A stretch of DNA of 64,000 nt from Azoarcus sp. PA01 (GCA_001274695.2 LARU01000002.1:620001-684000); one strand, 5' to 3'; shown: positions 8,979-18,279, counted from the first letter of the stretch. Notes: generated by a model not told the origin, from the sequence alone. Translations and numbers: made by a program.

Positions 8979-9872
8979 ATGCGCGCTCCGGCCGACTTCG
9001 CGCTCGCCCGCGAACGCCTCGTCCGGCGCTTCGGCCGTGCCGCGGCGACCTACGACGAGGTCGCGGTGCTCGCGCGCGAAGTCGCGCGCCGCATGGACGA
9101 GCGGCTCGACTACATCCGCATCGAACCGAAGCGCATTCTCGACCTCGGCTGCGGGACCGGCGCGGACTTCGAGGCGCTCGGCAAGCGCTACCCGAAAGCG
9201 ATGCGCATCGGCGCCGATTTCGCGCTGCCGATGCTCGAGCGTGCGCGCGGCGAGCGCAGCCTCTTCGGTCGGCTGCGCTCGCTCGGCCGCAACGTCCCGC
9301 CGGCGCTCGTCTGTGCCGACGCGTCCGCCCTCCCGTTCGCCCGTGCCAGCGTGTCGCTGGTGTGGTCGAACCTGCTGCTCAACTGGCTCGCCGATCCGCT
9401 GCCGGCGTTGCGCGAGCTGCACCGCGTGCTCGAGACCGACGGGCTGCTGATGTTCTCGTCGCTCGGGCCGGACACGCTGAAAGAGCTGCGCGCGGCCTTG
9501 CCCGATACGTACGGTGAGCGGGTGCACCGCTTCATCGACATGCACGACCTTGGCGACGCCCTCGTCACGGCCGGCTTCTCCGATCCCGTCATGGACATGG
9601 AAGTGCTGACGCTGACATACGCCGACCTCGACGAACTGCTGCGCGACCTGCGGCTCTCCGGCAGCGCCAACGCAAGCCATGGTCGGCCGCGCGGGCTCTC
9701 GGGCAAGTCGGGCTGGGCGGCGGCGCGCGACGCGCTCGAGGCGCTGCGCCGCGACGGGCGCCTGCCGGCGACTTTCGAGATCGTCCAGGGGCACGCATGG
9801 AAGGCGCAGCCGAAAACGACCGATGACGGCCGCGCGGTCATGCAGTTCCAGCCGCGCAAGCTGCGCGGATGA
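8979..9872 (+). CDS. bioC: malonyl-ACP O-methyltransferase BioC
   Basis: SAM-dependent methyltransferase that caps malonyl-ACP to start pimelate synthesis for biotin; 297 aa. Motif I is ILDLGCGTGADFEAL (about residues 51-65) and the motif II/III region is WSNLLLNWLADPLPALRELHRVL. The N-terminal RRFGRAAATYDE block is typical of BioC. The stop overlaps the next start by four bases (ATGA). No bioA, bioD, bioF or bioH is in the window, so the rest of the pathway must lie elsewhere. Confidence 0.9.
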   Translation: MRAPADFALARERLVRRFGRAAATYDEVAVLAREVARRMDERLDYIRIEPKRILDLGCGTGADFEALGKRYPKAMRIGADFALPMLERARGERSLFGRLRSLGRNVPPALVCADASALPFARASVSLVWSNLLLNWLADPLPALRELHRVLETDGLLMFSSLGPDTLKELRAALPDTYGERVHRFIDMHDLGDALVTAGFSDPVMDMEVLTLTYADLDELLRDLRLSGSANASHGRPRGLSGKSGWAAARDALEALRRDGRLPATFEIVQGHAWKAQPKTTDDGRAVMQFQPRKLRG

Positions 9873-10528
9873 CCGCTCCGCTCCCGCCTCGACTGGTGTG
9901 GCTGTTCGATCTCGACAACACGCTGCACAACGCCAGCGCGCACATCTTCCCGCACATCAACCGCAGCATGACGGCGTACCTCGAGCAGCACCTGTCGCTG
10001 AGCGCGGAGGAAGCGAACGCGCTGCGGGTCCACTACTGGCATCGTTACGGGGCGACGCTGCTCGGCCTCGTGCGCCACCACGGCACCAACCCGCACCATT
10101 TTCTCGAGGCGACGCATCGCTTCGAGAAACTGCACAAACTGATGGTGTTCGACCGCGCGCTGCGCTCGATGCTGCGCAAACTGCCGGGACGCAAGATCGT
10201 ATTCTCGAACGGCCCGCAGCGGTACGCCGAAGCGGTCGTCGGAGCGATGGGCATCCGCCGTCATTTCCATGACGTGTTCGGCATCGAACAGATGCGCTTC
10301 CACCCGAAGCCGGGCGTGCAGGCATTCCGCCACCTGCTCCAGGATCATCGCCTGGACCCGCGGCGCTGCGTGCTGGTCGAGGATTCGGCCGAGAACCTGC
10401 GCACCGCGAAGCGGCTCGGCATGAAAACGGTGCTCGTCGGGCGCGGCCTGAAGCAGCCGGCCTACGTCGACATGAAGATCAGCTCGATCCTGCGCCTGCG
10501 CCGCGCCACCCGGCCGTGGCTCGCGTGA
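9869..10528 (+). CDS. HAD-family pyrimidine 5'-nucleotidase
   Basis: Phosphatase of 219 aa of the haloacid dehalogenase superfamily, SDT1-like pyrimidine 5'-nucleotidase group. Motif I is WLFDLDNTLHNA (residues 11-22) with the nucleophilic Asp. Motif II is the Ser in VFSNGP, and motif III/IV is HPKPG followed by CVLVEDSAENLRTAKRLGM. It starts inside the bioC stop (ATGA), so it is translationally coupled to the biotin genes; the functional link is not obvious. It is convergent with hemB. Confidence 0.86.
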   Translation: MTAPLPPRLVWLFDLDNTLHNASAHIFPHINRSMTAYLEQHLSLSAEEANALRVHYWHRYGATLLGLVRHHGTNPHHFLEATHRFEKLHKLMVFDRALRSMLRKLPGRKIVFSNGPQRYAEAVVGAMGIRRHFHDVFGIEQMRFHPKPGVQAFRHLLQDHRLDPRRCVLVEDSAENLRTAKRLGMKTVLVGRGLKQPAYVDMKISSILRLRRATRPWLA

Positions 10529-10543
10529 CGTCGGACGGAAAGG

Positions 10544-11626
<1,083 letters not shown>

Positions 11627-11640
11627 TTATCTTATCGTAC

Positions 11641-11743
11641 AGATGGTGACGAGCCATCTCCCGCTTCACCTCCCTGAGCGGGTGCCTTAATCCAGTTAAG
11701 GCGTTTGACCCCGGGCTTTATCCCCTTTAGCCCGGGGTTTTTT
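11641..11743 (+). ncRNA. candidate trans-acting small RNA of about 100 nt (four hairpins, CU-rich loops, intrinsic terminator)
   Basis: Four perfect stem-loops follow one another on the plus strand. They are 6 bp (11641-11646 / 11654-11659), 6 bp (11660-11665 / 11677-11682, loop TCACCTCCCTG), 7 bp (11684-11690 / 11696-11702, loop TCCAG), and a 10-bp terminator stem (11708-11717 / 11729-11738, loop TTATCCCCTTT) followed by six T. No ORF explains the segment. The CU-rich loops resemble anti-Shine-Dalgarno seed regions of Hfq-dependent sRNAs. The RNA is convergent with engB, as Spot 42 is with yihA (engB) in E. coli. A weak -10 (TATCTT, 11628-11633) precedes it. Its 5' end is inferred. Confidence 0.7.
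11708..11743 (+). terminator. strong Rho-independent terminator of the sRNA candidate
   Basis: Perfect 10-bp stem ACCCCGGGCT / AGCCCGGGGT with an 11-base loop and a T6 tail. The T-run is only on the plus strand, so it serves plus-strand transcription, yet the only plus-strand unit upstream before comparable gaps is the sRNA candidate. engB reads toward it from the other side. Confidence 0.85.
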
Positions 11744-11779
11744 ATTGCTCGGGGGGTTTGTCCGCGCGCTGTGGCGAAG

Positions 11780-12430
11780 TCATTTCCCTGCCGCGCGCAG
11801 CTGAGCCGCAGTCGGAATTGCCGGCAGATCGTCGGTCGGCAGACCGAGCCAGCCGGCCACCTTGTGCTCGACTTCTTCCATGCCGATTTTCTTGAGGCTG
11901 GAGAACAGCTGCACGCTGATCTGAGGCCCGATTGTCGCGACTTCGCGTCGAACGCTGGCGAGCGTGGCTGCAGCCTCGTTGCGCGACAGCTTGTCGCATT
12001 TCGTCAGCAGCGCGTGGATCGGCCGCCCGCCGGGGACGAACCAGTCGATCATCTGCCGGTCGAGGGTGGTCAGCGGATGACGCGAATCCATGATCAGCAC
12101 CAGTCCGATCAGGTTTTCACGTTTGCGCAGATAGTGCTCGAGCAGCCCCTGCCATTGGCGGCGGATGTTTTCCGGCACTTTCGCGTAGCCATAGCCCGGC
12201 AGGTCGACGAGCACTGCACCGCAATCGAGGCGGAAGAAATTGATCAGCTGGGTGCGTCCGGGCGTCTTCGACACGAATGCCAGACGGGTATGATCGGCAA
12301 GCGTATTGATGGCGCTCGACTTCCCGGCGTTGGAGCGTCCGGCGAACGCGATTTCCGCGCCCTGCGGAGGAGGTAAATCCCCTGATTTTGCAATGGAAAT
12401 TTCGAAGCGTGCGTTACGGAAGATCGGCAT
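11780..12430 (-). CDS. engB: ribosome biogenesis GTPase EngB (YihA/YsxC)
   Basis: Essential small GTPase of 216 aa involved in large-subunit assembly. G1 is GRSNAGKSS (about residues 30-38), G2 is in TPGRTQ, G3 is DLPGYG and G4 is TKCD. I start it at the ATG at 12430 ([12 protein letters not shown]); an in-frame Met 23 codons upstream lies in the promoter region shared with cytochrome c4. Placement next to cytochrome c4 matches Pseudomonas, where cc4 and engB are neighbours. Confidence 0.93.
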   Translation of the reverse strand: MPIFRNARFEISIAKSGDLPPPQGAEIAFAGRSNAGKSSAINTLADHTRLAFVSKTPGRTQLINFFRLDCGAVLVDLPGYGYAKVPENIRRQWQGLLEHYLRKRENLIGLVLIMDSRHPLTTLDRQMIDWFVPGGRPIHALLTKCDKLSRNEAAATLASVRREVATIGPQISVQLFSSLKKIGMEEVEHKVAGWLGLPTDDLPAIPTAAQLRAAGK

Positions 12431-12510
12431 CTGGGAGTCGGCGAGAACAAGGGCGAGAGCGAAAACGGGGTTGGGGCGCGCCCACCTTGCATCGCGCAAA
12501 ACGGGGTACT

Positions 12511-12519
12511 TGATATAGA
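12511..12519 (+). promoter_or_regulatory. candidate extended -10 promoter for cytochrome c4
   Basis: TGATATAGA is an extended -10 (TGnTATAGA, with an overlapping TAGAAT) about 45 bases upstream of the ATG at 12563. TTGCAT at 12487 is too far away to be a standard -35. It lies in the engB/cytochrome c4 divergent region. Confidence 0.4.
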
Positions 12520-12562
12520 ATAACGCGTTTGTGACGACCGCTCACGGCTTTCTGAGGACACC

Positions 12563-13189
12563 ATGATCAAGCGTTCCCTGCTGCTCCCGCTGCTGCTGGT
12601 TGCCGGCGGCCTTCAGGCCCAAGAACCGGCTCCCGATCTCGCAAAGGCGAAAACGACGGCTGAAACCGTGTGCGCCGGCTGCCACGGTCCGGACGGCAAC
12701 AGCCCGATTTCGGCCAATCCAAAGATCGCGGGACAGCACGAGGAATATCTCTACAAGCAGCTGAGGGCCTTCAAGTCGTGGGACGGCAAGCCGCCCGAGC
12801 GCGAGAACCCGATCATGGGCGCGATGGTGGCCGGGCTCGAAGACGCGGACATGAAGGCGCTCGCGGTCTATTTCGCGTCGCAGAAGCTGCAGCCCGAGAG
12901 CGCGAAGAATGCGGAGACGGCACAACAGGGCCAGGATATCTGGCGTGCCGGCATCGCCGCGAAAGGCCTGCCGGCCTGCTCGGGCTGTCACGGCCCGACC
13001 GGCGCCGGCATGCCGGTCCAGTATCCGCGCATCGCGGGCCAGTTTGCCGAATACACCGAAGCGCAACTGAAGGCCTTCCGCGACGGGGTACGCAAGAACG
13101 ATCCGAACCTGATGATGCAGACGATCGCATTGAAAATGACGGATGCGGAAATCAAGGCGGTTTCGGATTACGCGGCAGGATTGCGTTAA
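12563..13189 (+). CDS. cytochrome c4 (periplasmic dihaem cytochrome)
   Basis: Dihaem c-type cytochrome of 208 aa that carries electrons in the periplasm, usually to terminal oxidases. The signal peptide is residues 1-19 (LLLPLLLVAGGLQAQ). Two homologous domains each have a CxxCH haem site: CAGCH near residue 37 and CSGCH near residue 138. Candidate distal Met ligands are in NPIMGAMV and LMMQTIALKM. The twofold repeat and size are typical of cytochrome c4. The gene is monocistronic, with its own promoter candidate and terminator. Confidence 0.93.
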   Translation: MIKRSLLLPLLLVAGGLQAQEPAPDLAKAKTTAETVCAGCHGPDGNSPISANPKIAGQHEEYLYKQLRAFKSWDGKPPERENPIMGAMVAGLEDADMKALAVYFASQKLQPESAKNAETAQQGQDIWRAGIAAKGLPACSGCHGPTGAGMPVQYPRIAGQFAEYTEAQLKAFRDGVRKNDPNLMMQTIALKMTDAEIKAVSDYAAGLR

Positions 13190-13222
13190 GAACCGAACAG
13201 CGGGATCGCGGTGCGAGAAATG

Positions 13223-13244
13223 GGGTGGTTCGACCACCCTTTTT
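13223..13244 (+). terminator. Rho-independent terminator after cytochrome c4
   Basis: Perfect 7-bp stem GGGTGGT / ACCACCC with a TCG loop and a T5 tail, 33 bases after the stop codon. Confidence 0.85.
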
Positions 13245-13391
13245 CTTGCCGGCCCGCAATCCCGACCCGCGAATGGCCGCTCGCAAGCGGACCGCGCCCT
13301 CACCCGCGCCACGAGTTGCCGCAACGACGGTCGACCGTGCGATGATAATCAGCAGTGTGGCGGTGCGCCGCCGCGTCAAGGGATCAGAGTC

Positions 13392-14645
13392 ATGAAACAG
13401 AACGCCGGCGCGACGTCCGCGCCCCGCTCCCCCCAGCTGACCACCGCCGAAGCGCGACGAACGATTCTCGAACGCCTCGCGCCGATCGACGGGTGGGAAC
13501 GCGTCGCGGTTCGCAACGCGCTCGGACGGGTTTTGCTCGACGACGTGATAGCGCCGTGCAACGTGCCGGCCCACGACAACTCCGCGATGGACGGCTATGC
13601 GGTGCGGTTCCGCGATCTCGCCGTCGGGCACGAGACTGCACTTGCGGTGGTCGGCACCGCGTTCGCCGGCAAGCCGTTTTCAGGCATCGTCGGCGGCGGC
13701 CAGGCCGTGCGGATCATGACCGGGGCGCCGATTCCGCAAGGTGCCGACACGATCGTCGTGCAGGAAATGGCTCGGGTGGCGGACGGGCAGGTGTTCATCC
13801 CGGCCGGACAGCAGGCAGGGCAAAACCTGCGCCGTGCGGGCGAGGATCTCGCCGTCGGCGGCGTCGCGCTGCCGGCTGGAAAACGCTGCGGCCCGGCCGA
13901 ACTCGGTCTGATCGCTTCGCTCGGCATCGCCGAAGTCACCGTGCGCCGACGCCTGCGCGTCGCGTTCTTCTCGACCGGCGATGAGCTCGCGTCGATCGGC
14001 AAGCCGCTCGCACCAGGCGAAGTCTATGACAGCAACCGCTACACGCTGTTCGGCGCACTTTCCCGTCTGGGCTGCGACATGCTCGACATGGGCGTCGTCC
14101 CCGACAACCCGGCGGCCCTCGAAGCCGCTTTTCGCGGTGCGTCCGCCGATGCGGACGTGATCCTGACGAGCGGCGGCGTTTCGGTCGGCGAAGCCGATTT
14201 CATCCGCGAGCTCGTCAATCGCCTCGGCGAGGTCGCGTTCTGGAAGATCGACATCAAGCCGGGCCGGCCGATGGCTTTCGGCCGCGTCGGCGATGCCTGG
14301 CTGTTCGGCCTGCCGGGCAATCCGGTCGCGGTGCTGGTGACTTTTTACCAGTTCGTGCAGGATGCGCTGCTCGTCCTCTCCGGCGTCTCGCCGCTGCCGG
14401 AACCCGCGCTGTTCGAAGTCCGGTGCGGCGAAGCGATCCGCAAACAGGCCGGCCGCCGGGAGTTCCTGCGCGGCCAGCTGCAAACGGTCGACGGCCGGCA
14501 GACGGTGCGCCTCGCCGGAGCGCAGGGCTCGGGGGTGCTGCGGTCGATGTCCGAGGCGAACTGCTTCATCGTCCTCGCCGAGGAGCGCGGCGACGTGGCG
14601 GCCGGAGAAGCAGTGACGGTGCAGGTTTTCGACGGGCTGATCTGA
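13392..14645 (+). CDS. moeA: molybdopterin molybdenumtransferase
   Basis: Inserts molybdate into adenylylated molybdopterin to form Moco; 417 aa. The N-terminal part has VPAHDNSAMDGYAVR and IMTGAPIPQGADTIV. The central MoaB/Mog-like domain has STGDEL, YDSNRYTL, LTSGGVSVGEADF and KPGRPMAFG. GLPGNPVAVLVTF precedes the C-terminal beta-barrel. The start was taken at the ATG at 13392, just after the terminator of the upstream gene. rpiA follows by 30 bases; no other Moco gene is in the window. Confidence 0.94.
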   Translation: MKQNAGATSAPRSPQLTTAEARRTILERLAPIDGWERVAVRNALGRVLLDDVIAPCNVPAHDNSAMDGYAVRFRDLAVGHETALAVVGTAFAGKPFSGIVGGGQAVRIMTGAPIPQGADTIVVQEMARVADGQVFIPAGQQAGQNLRRAGEDLAVGGVALPAGKRCGPAELGLIASLGIAEVTVRRRLRVAFFSTGDELASIGKPLAPGEVYDSNRYTLFGALSRLGCDMLDMGVVPDNPAALEAAFRGASADADVILTSGGVSVGEADFIRELVNRLGEVAFWKIDIKPGRPMAFGRVGDAWLFGLPGNPVAVLVTFYQFVQDALLVLSGVSPLPEPALFEVRCGEAIRKQAGRREFLRGQLQTVDGRQTVRLAGAQGSGVLRSMSEANCFIVLAEERGDVAAGEAVTVQVFDGLI

Positions 14646-14675
14646 AGCGGCGTTTCACCGGATGGACATTTCACC

Positions 14676-15338
14676 ATGACCCAGGACGAACTCAAGAAGG
14701 CAGCCGCGATCGCGGCACTCGACTACGTCGAAGACGGAATGATCGTCGGTGTCGGCACCGGTTCGACCGTCAATCATTTCATCGACGGTCTGGCTGGCAT
14801 CAAGGAGCGCATCGCCGGAGCGGTGTCCAGTTCGGAAGCGAGCGCGCGCCGCCTGGAGGCCCACGGCATCCCGATCCTGGATCTGAACGACATCACCGAC
14901 CTGCCGGTGTACGTGGATGGGGCCGACGAGATCGACGCCGGGTTTTGCATGATCAAGGGCGGAGGCGGCGCGCTGACGCGCGAAAAGATCGTCGCGGCAG
15001 TTGCGCGCCGGTTCGTCTGCATCTGCGACGCGAGCAAGAAGGTCGCCTGTCTCGGCCGCTTTCCGCTGCCCGTCGAGATCATTCCGATGGCCCGCGCCTA
15101 CGTCGAGCGCGAACTCGCGCGGATCGGCGGGCGGCCCGAACTGCGCGACGGATTCGTCACCGACAACGGCAACCTGATCCTCGACGTGCACGGCCTGATG
15201 ATCACTTCGCCGCGCGCGCTCGAAACCGAGCTGAACCAGATCGTCGGGGTGGTGACCAACGGTCTGTTCGCGCGCCGCGGCGCGGACGTGCTGCTGCTGG
15301 CCACACCCGCCGGCGTCGAGCGACAAGTGGCAAGCTGA
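14676..15338 (+). CDS. rpiA: ribose-5-phosphate isomerase A
   Basis: Interconverts ribose-5-phosphate and ribulose-5-phosphate; 220 aa. Diagnostic segments are [13 protein letters not shown] (residues 26-38), SSEAS, the catalytic [12 protein letters not shown] near residues 78-89, and [12 protein letters not shown] with the catalytic Glu and Lys. It follows moeA at a 30-base distance and precedes phoU. Its product is the substrate precursor of the phosphoribulokinase encoded about 7 kb away. Confidence 0.95.
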   Translation: MTQDELKKAAAIAALDYVEDGMIVGVGTGSTVNHFIDGLAGIKERIAGAVSSSEASARRLEAHGIPILDLNDITDLPVYVDGADEIDAGFCMIKGGGGALTREKIVAAVARRFVCICDASKKVACLGRFPLPVEIIPMARAYVERELARIGGRPELRDGFVTDNGNLILDVHGLMITSPRALETELNQIVGVVTNGLFARRGADVLLLATPAGVERQVAS

Positions 15339-15419
15339 GCAGCGCGTGCCCCCGACGCCGACCTGAAACATTCCGGTCACTTTTTGCTGCTAGCCTCCTC
15401 GCACACAGAGGATTCAGAC

Positions 15420-16124
15420 ATGCCGAGCAAACACACTCTTACTCATTTCGACACCGAACTGGAAGCCATCCGCAAGCGTCTGCTGGAAATGGGCGGCCTC
15501 GTCGCACAGCAGCTGAGCCGCGCGATCGAGGCGTTGAGCAGCGGCGACCTGGCAACGATCGAAGCGGTCATCGAAGACGACCGACGCGTCAATGAAGAGG
15601 AAGTCGCACTCGACGACGCGTGCATCCTGCTCATCGCGCGTCACGGGCCGACCGCCGGCGACCTGCGCATGGTCATGACGATGATCCAGATGATCACCGA
15701 CCTCGAACGGGTCGGCGACGAAGCAAAGAAGATCGCAAAGGCGGGCAGGCAGATCATCAGATCGGATGCGATGTTCGTGCCGAAAGTCGAACTGCGGCAC
15801 GTCGCGGCGATGGTCGTCGACATGCTGCAGCGCGCGCTCGACGCCTTCGCCCGCATGGATCCTTCGGCGTCGGCCGCCATCGCGCGCGAGGACAAGGAAG
15901 TCGACGCGATCTTCAAAGGCATCATGCGCCAGCTGATCACCTACATGATGGAAGATCCGCGGCTCATCACGCGCGCGCTCGACGTGCTGTTCATCGCCAA
16001 GTCGATCGAGCGGGTCGGGGACCACGCGAAGAACGTTTCGGAATACGTCGTGTATATGGTCAAAGGCCGCGACGTGCGCCACGAAGGAATCGAAGCGCTG
16101 GAGCGCGAGTCCGGCAGCCGCTGA
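15420..16124 (+). CDS. phoU: phosphate-signalling protein PhoU
   Basis: Negative regulator linking the PstSCAB transporter to PhoR/PhoB and to phosphate homeostasis; 234 aa. Two PhoU helical repeats are visible, each with the metal-binding E/D-x-x-x-D pattern: ITDLERVGDEAKKIA near residues 93-107 and AKSIERVGDHAKNVSEYVVY near 195-214. I use the ATG at 15420 (MPSKHTLTHFD); the 12-codon upstream extension lacks family similarity. No pst genes are adjacent. Confidence 0.94.
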   Translation: MPSKHTLTHFDTELEAIRKRLLEMGGLVAQQLSRAIEALSSGDLATIEAVIEDDRRVNEEEVALDDACILLIARHGPTAGDLRMVMTMIQMITDLERVGDEAKKIAKAGRQIIRSDAMFVPKVELRHVAAMVVDMLQRALDAFARMDPSASAAIAREDKEVDAIFKGIMRQLITYMMEDPRLITRALDVLFIAKSIERVGDHAKNVSEYVVYMVKGRDVRHEGIEALERESGSR

Positions 16125-16148
16125 CAGGGCTGCTGCCGCCGGAAATGC

Positions 16149-16176
16149 GAAGGGATGACCCGCAGGTCATCCCTTC
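16149..16176. terminator. bidirectional terminator hairpin between phoU and yggX
   Basis: Perfect 12-bp stem GAAGGGATGACC / GGTCATCCCTTC with a CGCA loop, between convergent genes. The right flank on the plus strand is moderately T-rich (TTCGTTT). Confidence 0.7.
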
Positions 16177-16206
16177 TTCGTTTGCAGCCGCGGCATGCGC
16201 CGGGAT

Positions 16207-16479
16207 TTACTGGGGGGGGGGAACGTAGCCGCCGACCTGGTCCGCGCCACCGCCGAAGAAATGCTTTTCCATCTGTTCGGCGAGGTACTTCCGCGCCCGC
16301 GCGTCCATCAGGTTGAGGCGATTTTCGTTGATCAGCATGGTCTGGTACTTCACCCACTGCTGCCAGGCTTCCTTGGACACATTCTCGAAAATGCGCTTGC
16401 CCAGCGCGCCCGGCACCGGCGGCAGGTCCAGCCCTTCCGCTTCGCGCCCAAGCTTGATGCAATTGACCATACGGGTCAT
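16207..16479 (-). CDS. yggX: Fe(2+)-trafficking / oxidative damage protection protein (YggX family)
   Basis: Small cytosolic protein of 90 aa that protects iron-sulfur clusters. Conserved blocks are [15 protein letters not shown] (Cys at residue 7), [20 protein letters not shown], and [28 protein letters not shown]. The extreme C-terminus (GGYVPPPQ) is encoded across a run of ten C on the coding strand, three codons before the stop. A length change there would alter only the tail. It is the last gene of the argA-DGC operon, starting three bases after the DGC stop. Confidence 0.94.
   Translation of the reverse strand: MTRMVNCIKLGREAEGLDLPPVPGALGKRIFENVSKEAWQQWVKYQTMLINENRLNLMDARARKYLAEQMEKHFFGGGADQVGGYVPPPQ
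16212..16221. repeat. 10-bp G:C homopolymer in the 3' end of yggX
   Basis: Ten consecutive G on the plus strand (C on the coding strand of yggX). Nine or eleven bases would bypass the normal stop and extend the protein. Confidence 0.95.
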
Positions 16480-16482
16480 CGT

Positions 16483-18174
16483 TCAATCCCCTTTGCAAAT
16501 GGGTTCATCGGATTCTGAAGGCACCATTCTATCGGATTCATGCGCTTGACTCCCGGCCAGCGTCCATCTGTCGCGACCCCGATTCTTCGAGCAGTACATC
16601 GCCTGATCGGCGACCGCGATGAGCTGTTCCGGGTTGTCGGCGTGCTGCGGGAACAGCGCGATCCCGAGGCTCGCCGTGAGGCTCGCGATGTGCCCGTCGA
16701 ATTCGAAGCGCTGCGTCTCGATGACTTCGAGGATGCGGCGAGCGAGTTCGCACAGGTCACGCTCTTCGGCGTCGGGCACGAGCACGCCGAACTCGTCGCC
16801 GCCGAGGCGGAAGAACATCTCGTTGCGCCGGATCACGCCGCCGACGGCCTGGGCAAGGCCGACGAGCACGGCATCGCCCGCCTGGTGACCGAACTCGTCG
16901 TTGATCGGCTTGAAGCCGTCGAGGTCGATCGCGATCAGTCCCACACGGACTTCGTGGCGGCTCGCTTCGGCCACCAGGCGATTGAGCTCCTCGTGGAAGC
17001 GCCGCCGATTGAAAAGGTTCGTCAGCGGATCGCGCTCGGCCAGTTCCACCATTTTCCGGGCGATCTTTCGCTCTTCGGTGACATCCTCGTAGATCCACAC
17101 TCGCCCGATCCAGCGCCGGCCCTGGACCGATTCCACGACCGTGGACACGTCGGTGACGATGCGTCCGTCGCGCAGGCCGATCTCGTGCGTTTCGCTGACA
17201 CCATGCATCTGCAGCACGCCCGCGATGTGCTCGAAATACGCTTCCGGCTGCTCGAGCAAAGGGGCCACGCGGCTTTGCAGCACGACATCGCGCATCCCGA
17301 TCAGGTTCTCCTCGGGCCCGAACCCCCAGATGCTCAGCATCGCCCGATTGTAGTAGAGGACCCGGTGATCCCGATCCATGAACAGGATGCCGAGGCGGAT
17401 CACGTTGAGCAGCGCCGAAAGGCGCTGACGCTCATCGTTGCTGCGGGCCAGATAGCGTTCGCGGAGCGCCTGCGCGCGACGCAGCTCGGTCACGGTCTCG
17501 AGCAGCTTGTATTCGGTCTCCTTGCGCGCCTGGATGTCCTCCGCCGACATGCGCAAACCTGCCGGATGAGTGGAATCTTCGCCCAGCTGCCGCCAGTGGC
17601 ACGCCACCCAGCAGATGCCCCCGTCGGCGCGCATCAGGCGCATCTCGAAATTCGCGGGCGGGCCGCCCTCGGCGACTTTCCGCGCGGTGCGCAGACAATA
17701 ATTGCGGTCCGATTCATGCACGAGGAACACGATCGCATCGGGCGCTGCGAGGCATTCGGCAGGCGTGCGACCGGTGATGCGGTGGATCGACGGGCTGATC
17801 CAGACGAGGCGCCCGCCGACATCGAACAGCGCTTCGAGGCCGTACACCCCTTCGGCAACTTCGCGCAGCCGCCGCACTTCGTCGGAGGCGGCGTCGATAC
17901 GGGCGAGCGCGTCCTGCGGTCGAGCCTCCCGTGAAGGGGCGAGCGGAATCGCCGCGTCGGCGTCGAGTCGGTCGAGCCGTGCCGCGATCGCGATATTGCC
18001 CTGCTCCCTTTCGCGCGTCCGCCGCAGCCTGTCGCAGTGCACGGCGACTCCAGCCAGCAGGCCGATTGCGGCGATCGTGACGATTGCCCCGAGAGGCGCG
18101 CCCTCGGCCTCGCCATACATTCCGATTCCCACAGCAAACGTGGCAAGCATCGCCGCGGCCACGCCGGCGAGCAC
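16483..18174 (-). CDS. membrane-anchored PAS-PAS-GGDEF diguanylate cyclase; best start out of frame across a G10 tract
   Basis: Synthesises cyclic di-GMP. Two N-terminal hydrophobic segments (about residues 2-18 and 27-43) are followed by a PAS domain (about 95-215), a second PAS (about 245-360) and a GGDEF domain (about 375-545). The catalytic motif RLGGDEFGV is intact near residue 458. The preceding RRNE suggests a degenerate RxxD inhibitory site. The listed start is a GTG with no ribosome-binding site. A TTG at 18214 has GAGGAGG seven bases upstream and overlaps the previous stop (TTGA), but is one base out of frame because of ten G at 18191-18200. Nine G would give a continuous protein. 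Confidence 0.88.
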   Translation of the reverse strand: MLAGVAAAMLATFAVGIGMYGEAEGAPLGAIVTIAAIGLLAGVAVHCDRLRRTREREQGNIAIAARLDRLDADAAIPLAPSREARPQDALARIDAASDEVRRLREVAEGVYGLEALFDVGGRLVWISPSIHRITGRTPAECLAAPDAIVFLVHESDRNYCLRTARKVAEGGPPANFEMRLMRADGGICWVACHWRQLGEDSTHPAGLRMSAEDIQARKETEYKLLETVTELRRAQALRERYLARSNDERQRLSALLNVIRLGILFMDRDHRVLYYNRAMLSIWGFGPEENLIGMRDVVLQSRVAPLLEQPEAYFEHIAGVLQMHGVSETHEIGLRDGRIVTDVSTVVESVQGRRWIGRVWIYEDVTEERKIARKMVELAERDPLTNLFNRRRFHEELNRLVAEASRHEVRVGLIAIDLDGFKPINDEFGHQAGDAVLVGLAQAVGGVIRRNEMFFRLGGDEFGVLVPDAEERDLCELARRILEVIETQRFEFDGHIASLTASLGIALFPQHADNPEQLIAVADQAMYCSKNRGRDRWTLAGSQAHESDRMVPSESDEPICKGD

Positions 18175-18190
18175 CGGAACCAGCTTCGCG

Positions 18191-18200
18191 CCCCCCCCCC
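18191..18200. repeat. 10-bp G:C homopolymer at the 5' end of the diguanylate cyclase gene
   Basis: Ten C on the plus strand (G on the coding strand), five codons after a TTG start that has a strong Shine-Dalgarno. Tract lengths divisible by three put the TTG in frame with the cyclase; the present length does not. Confidence 0.95.
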
Positions 18201-18210
18201 TGTTCGCCGC

Positions 18211-18279
18211 TCAAGTCGTCGCCTCCTCGCACACTGCGAGGAACCTCTGTGCGGCAGGCATTGCATCGCGAATGTTCAT
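18211..18279 (-). CDS. 22-aa ORF coupled to argA and to the diguanylate cyclase
   Basis: A 22-codon reading frame beginning MNIRDAMPAAQRF. Its ATG overlaps the argA stop (ATGA) and its stop overlaps the TTG of the cyclase (TTGA). Inside it lies the GAGGAGG ribosome-binding site of the cyclase. The double overlap suggests translational coupling or a leader-peptide role. It is too short to assign a function and could be a by-product of the coupling arrangement. Confidence 0.4.
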   Translation of the reverse strand: MNIRDAMPAAQRFLAVCEEATT

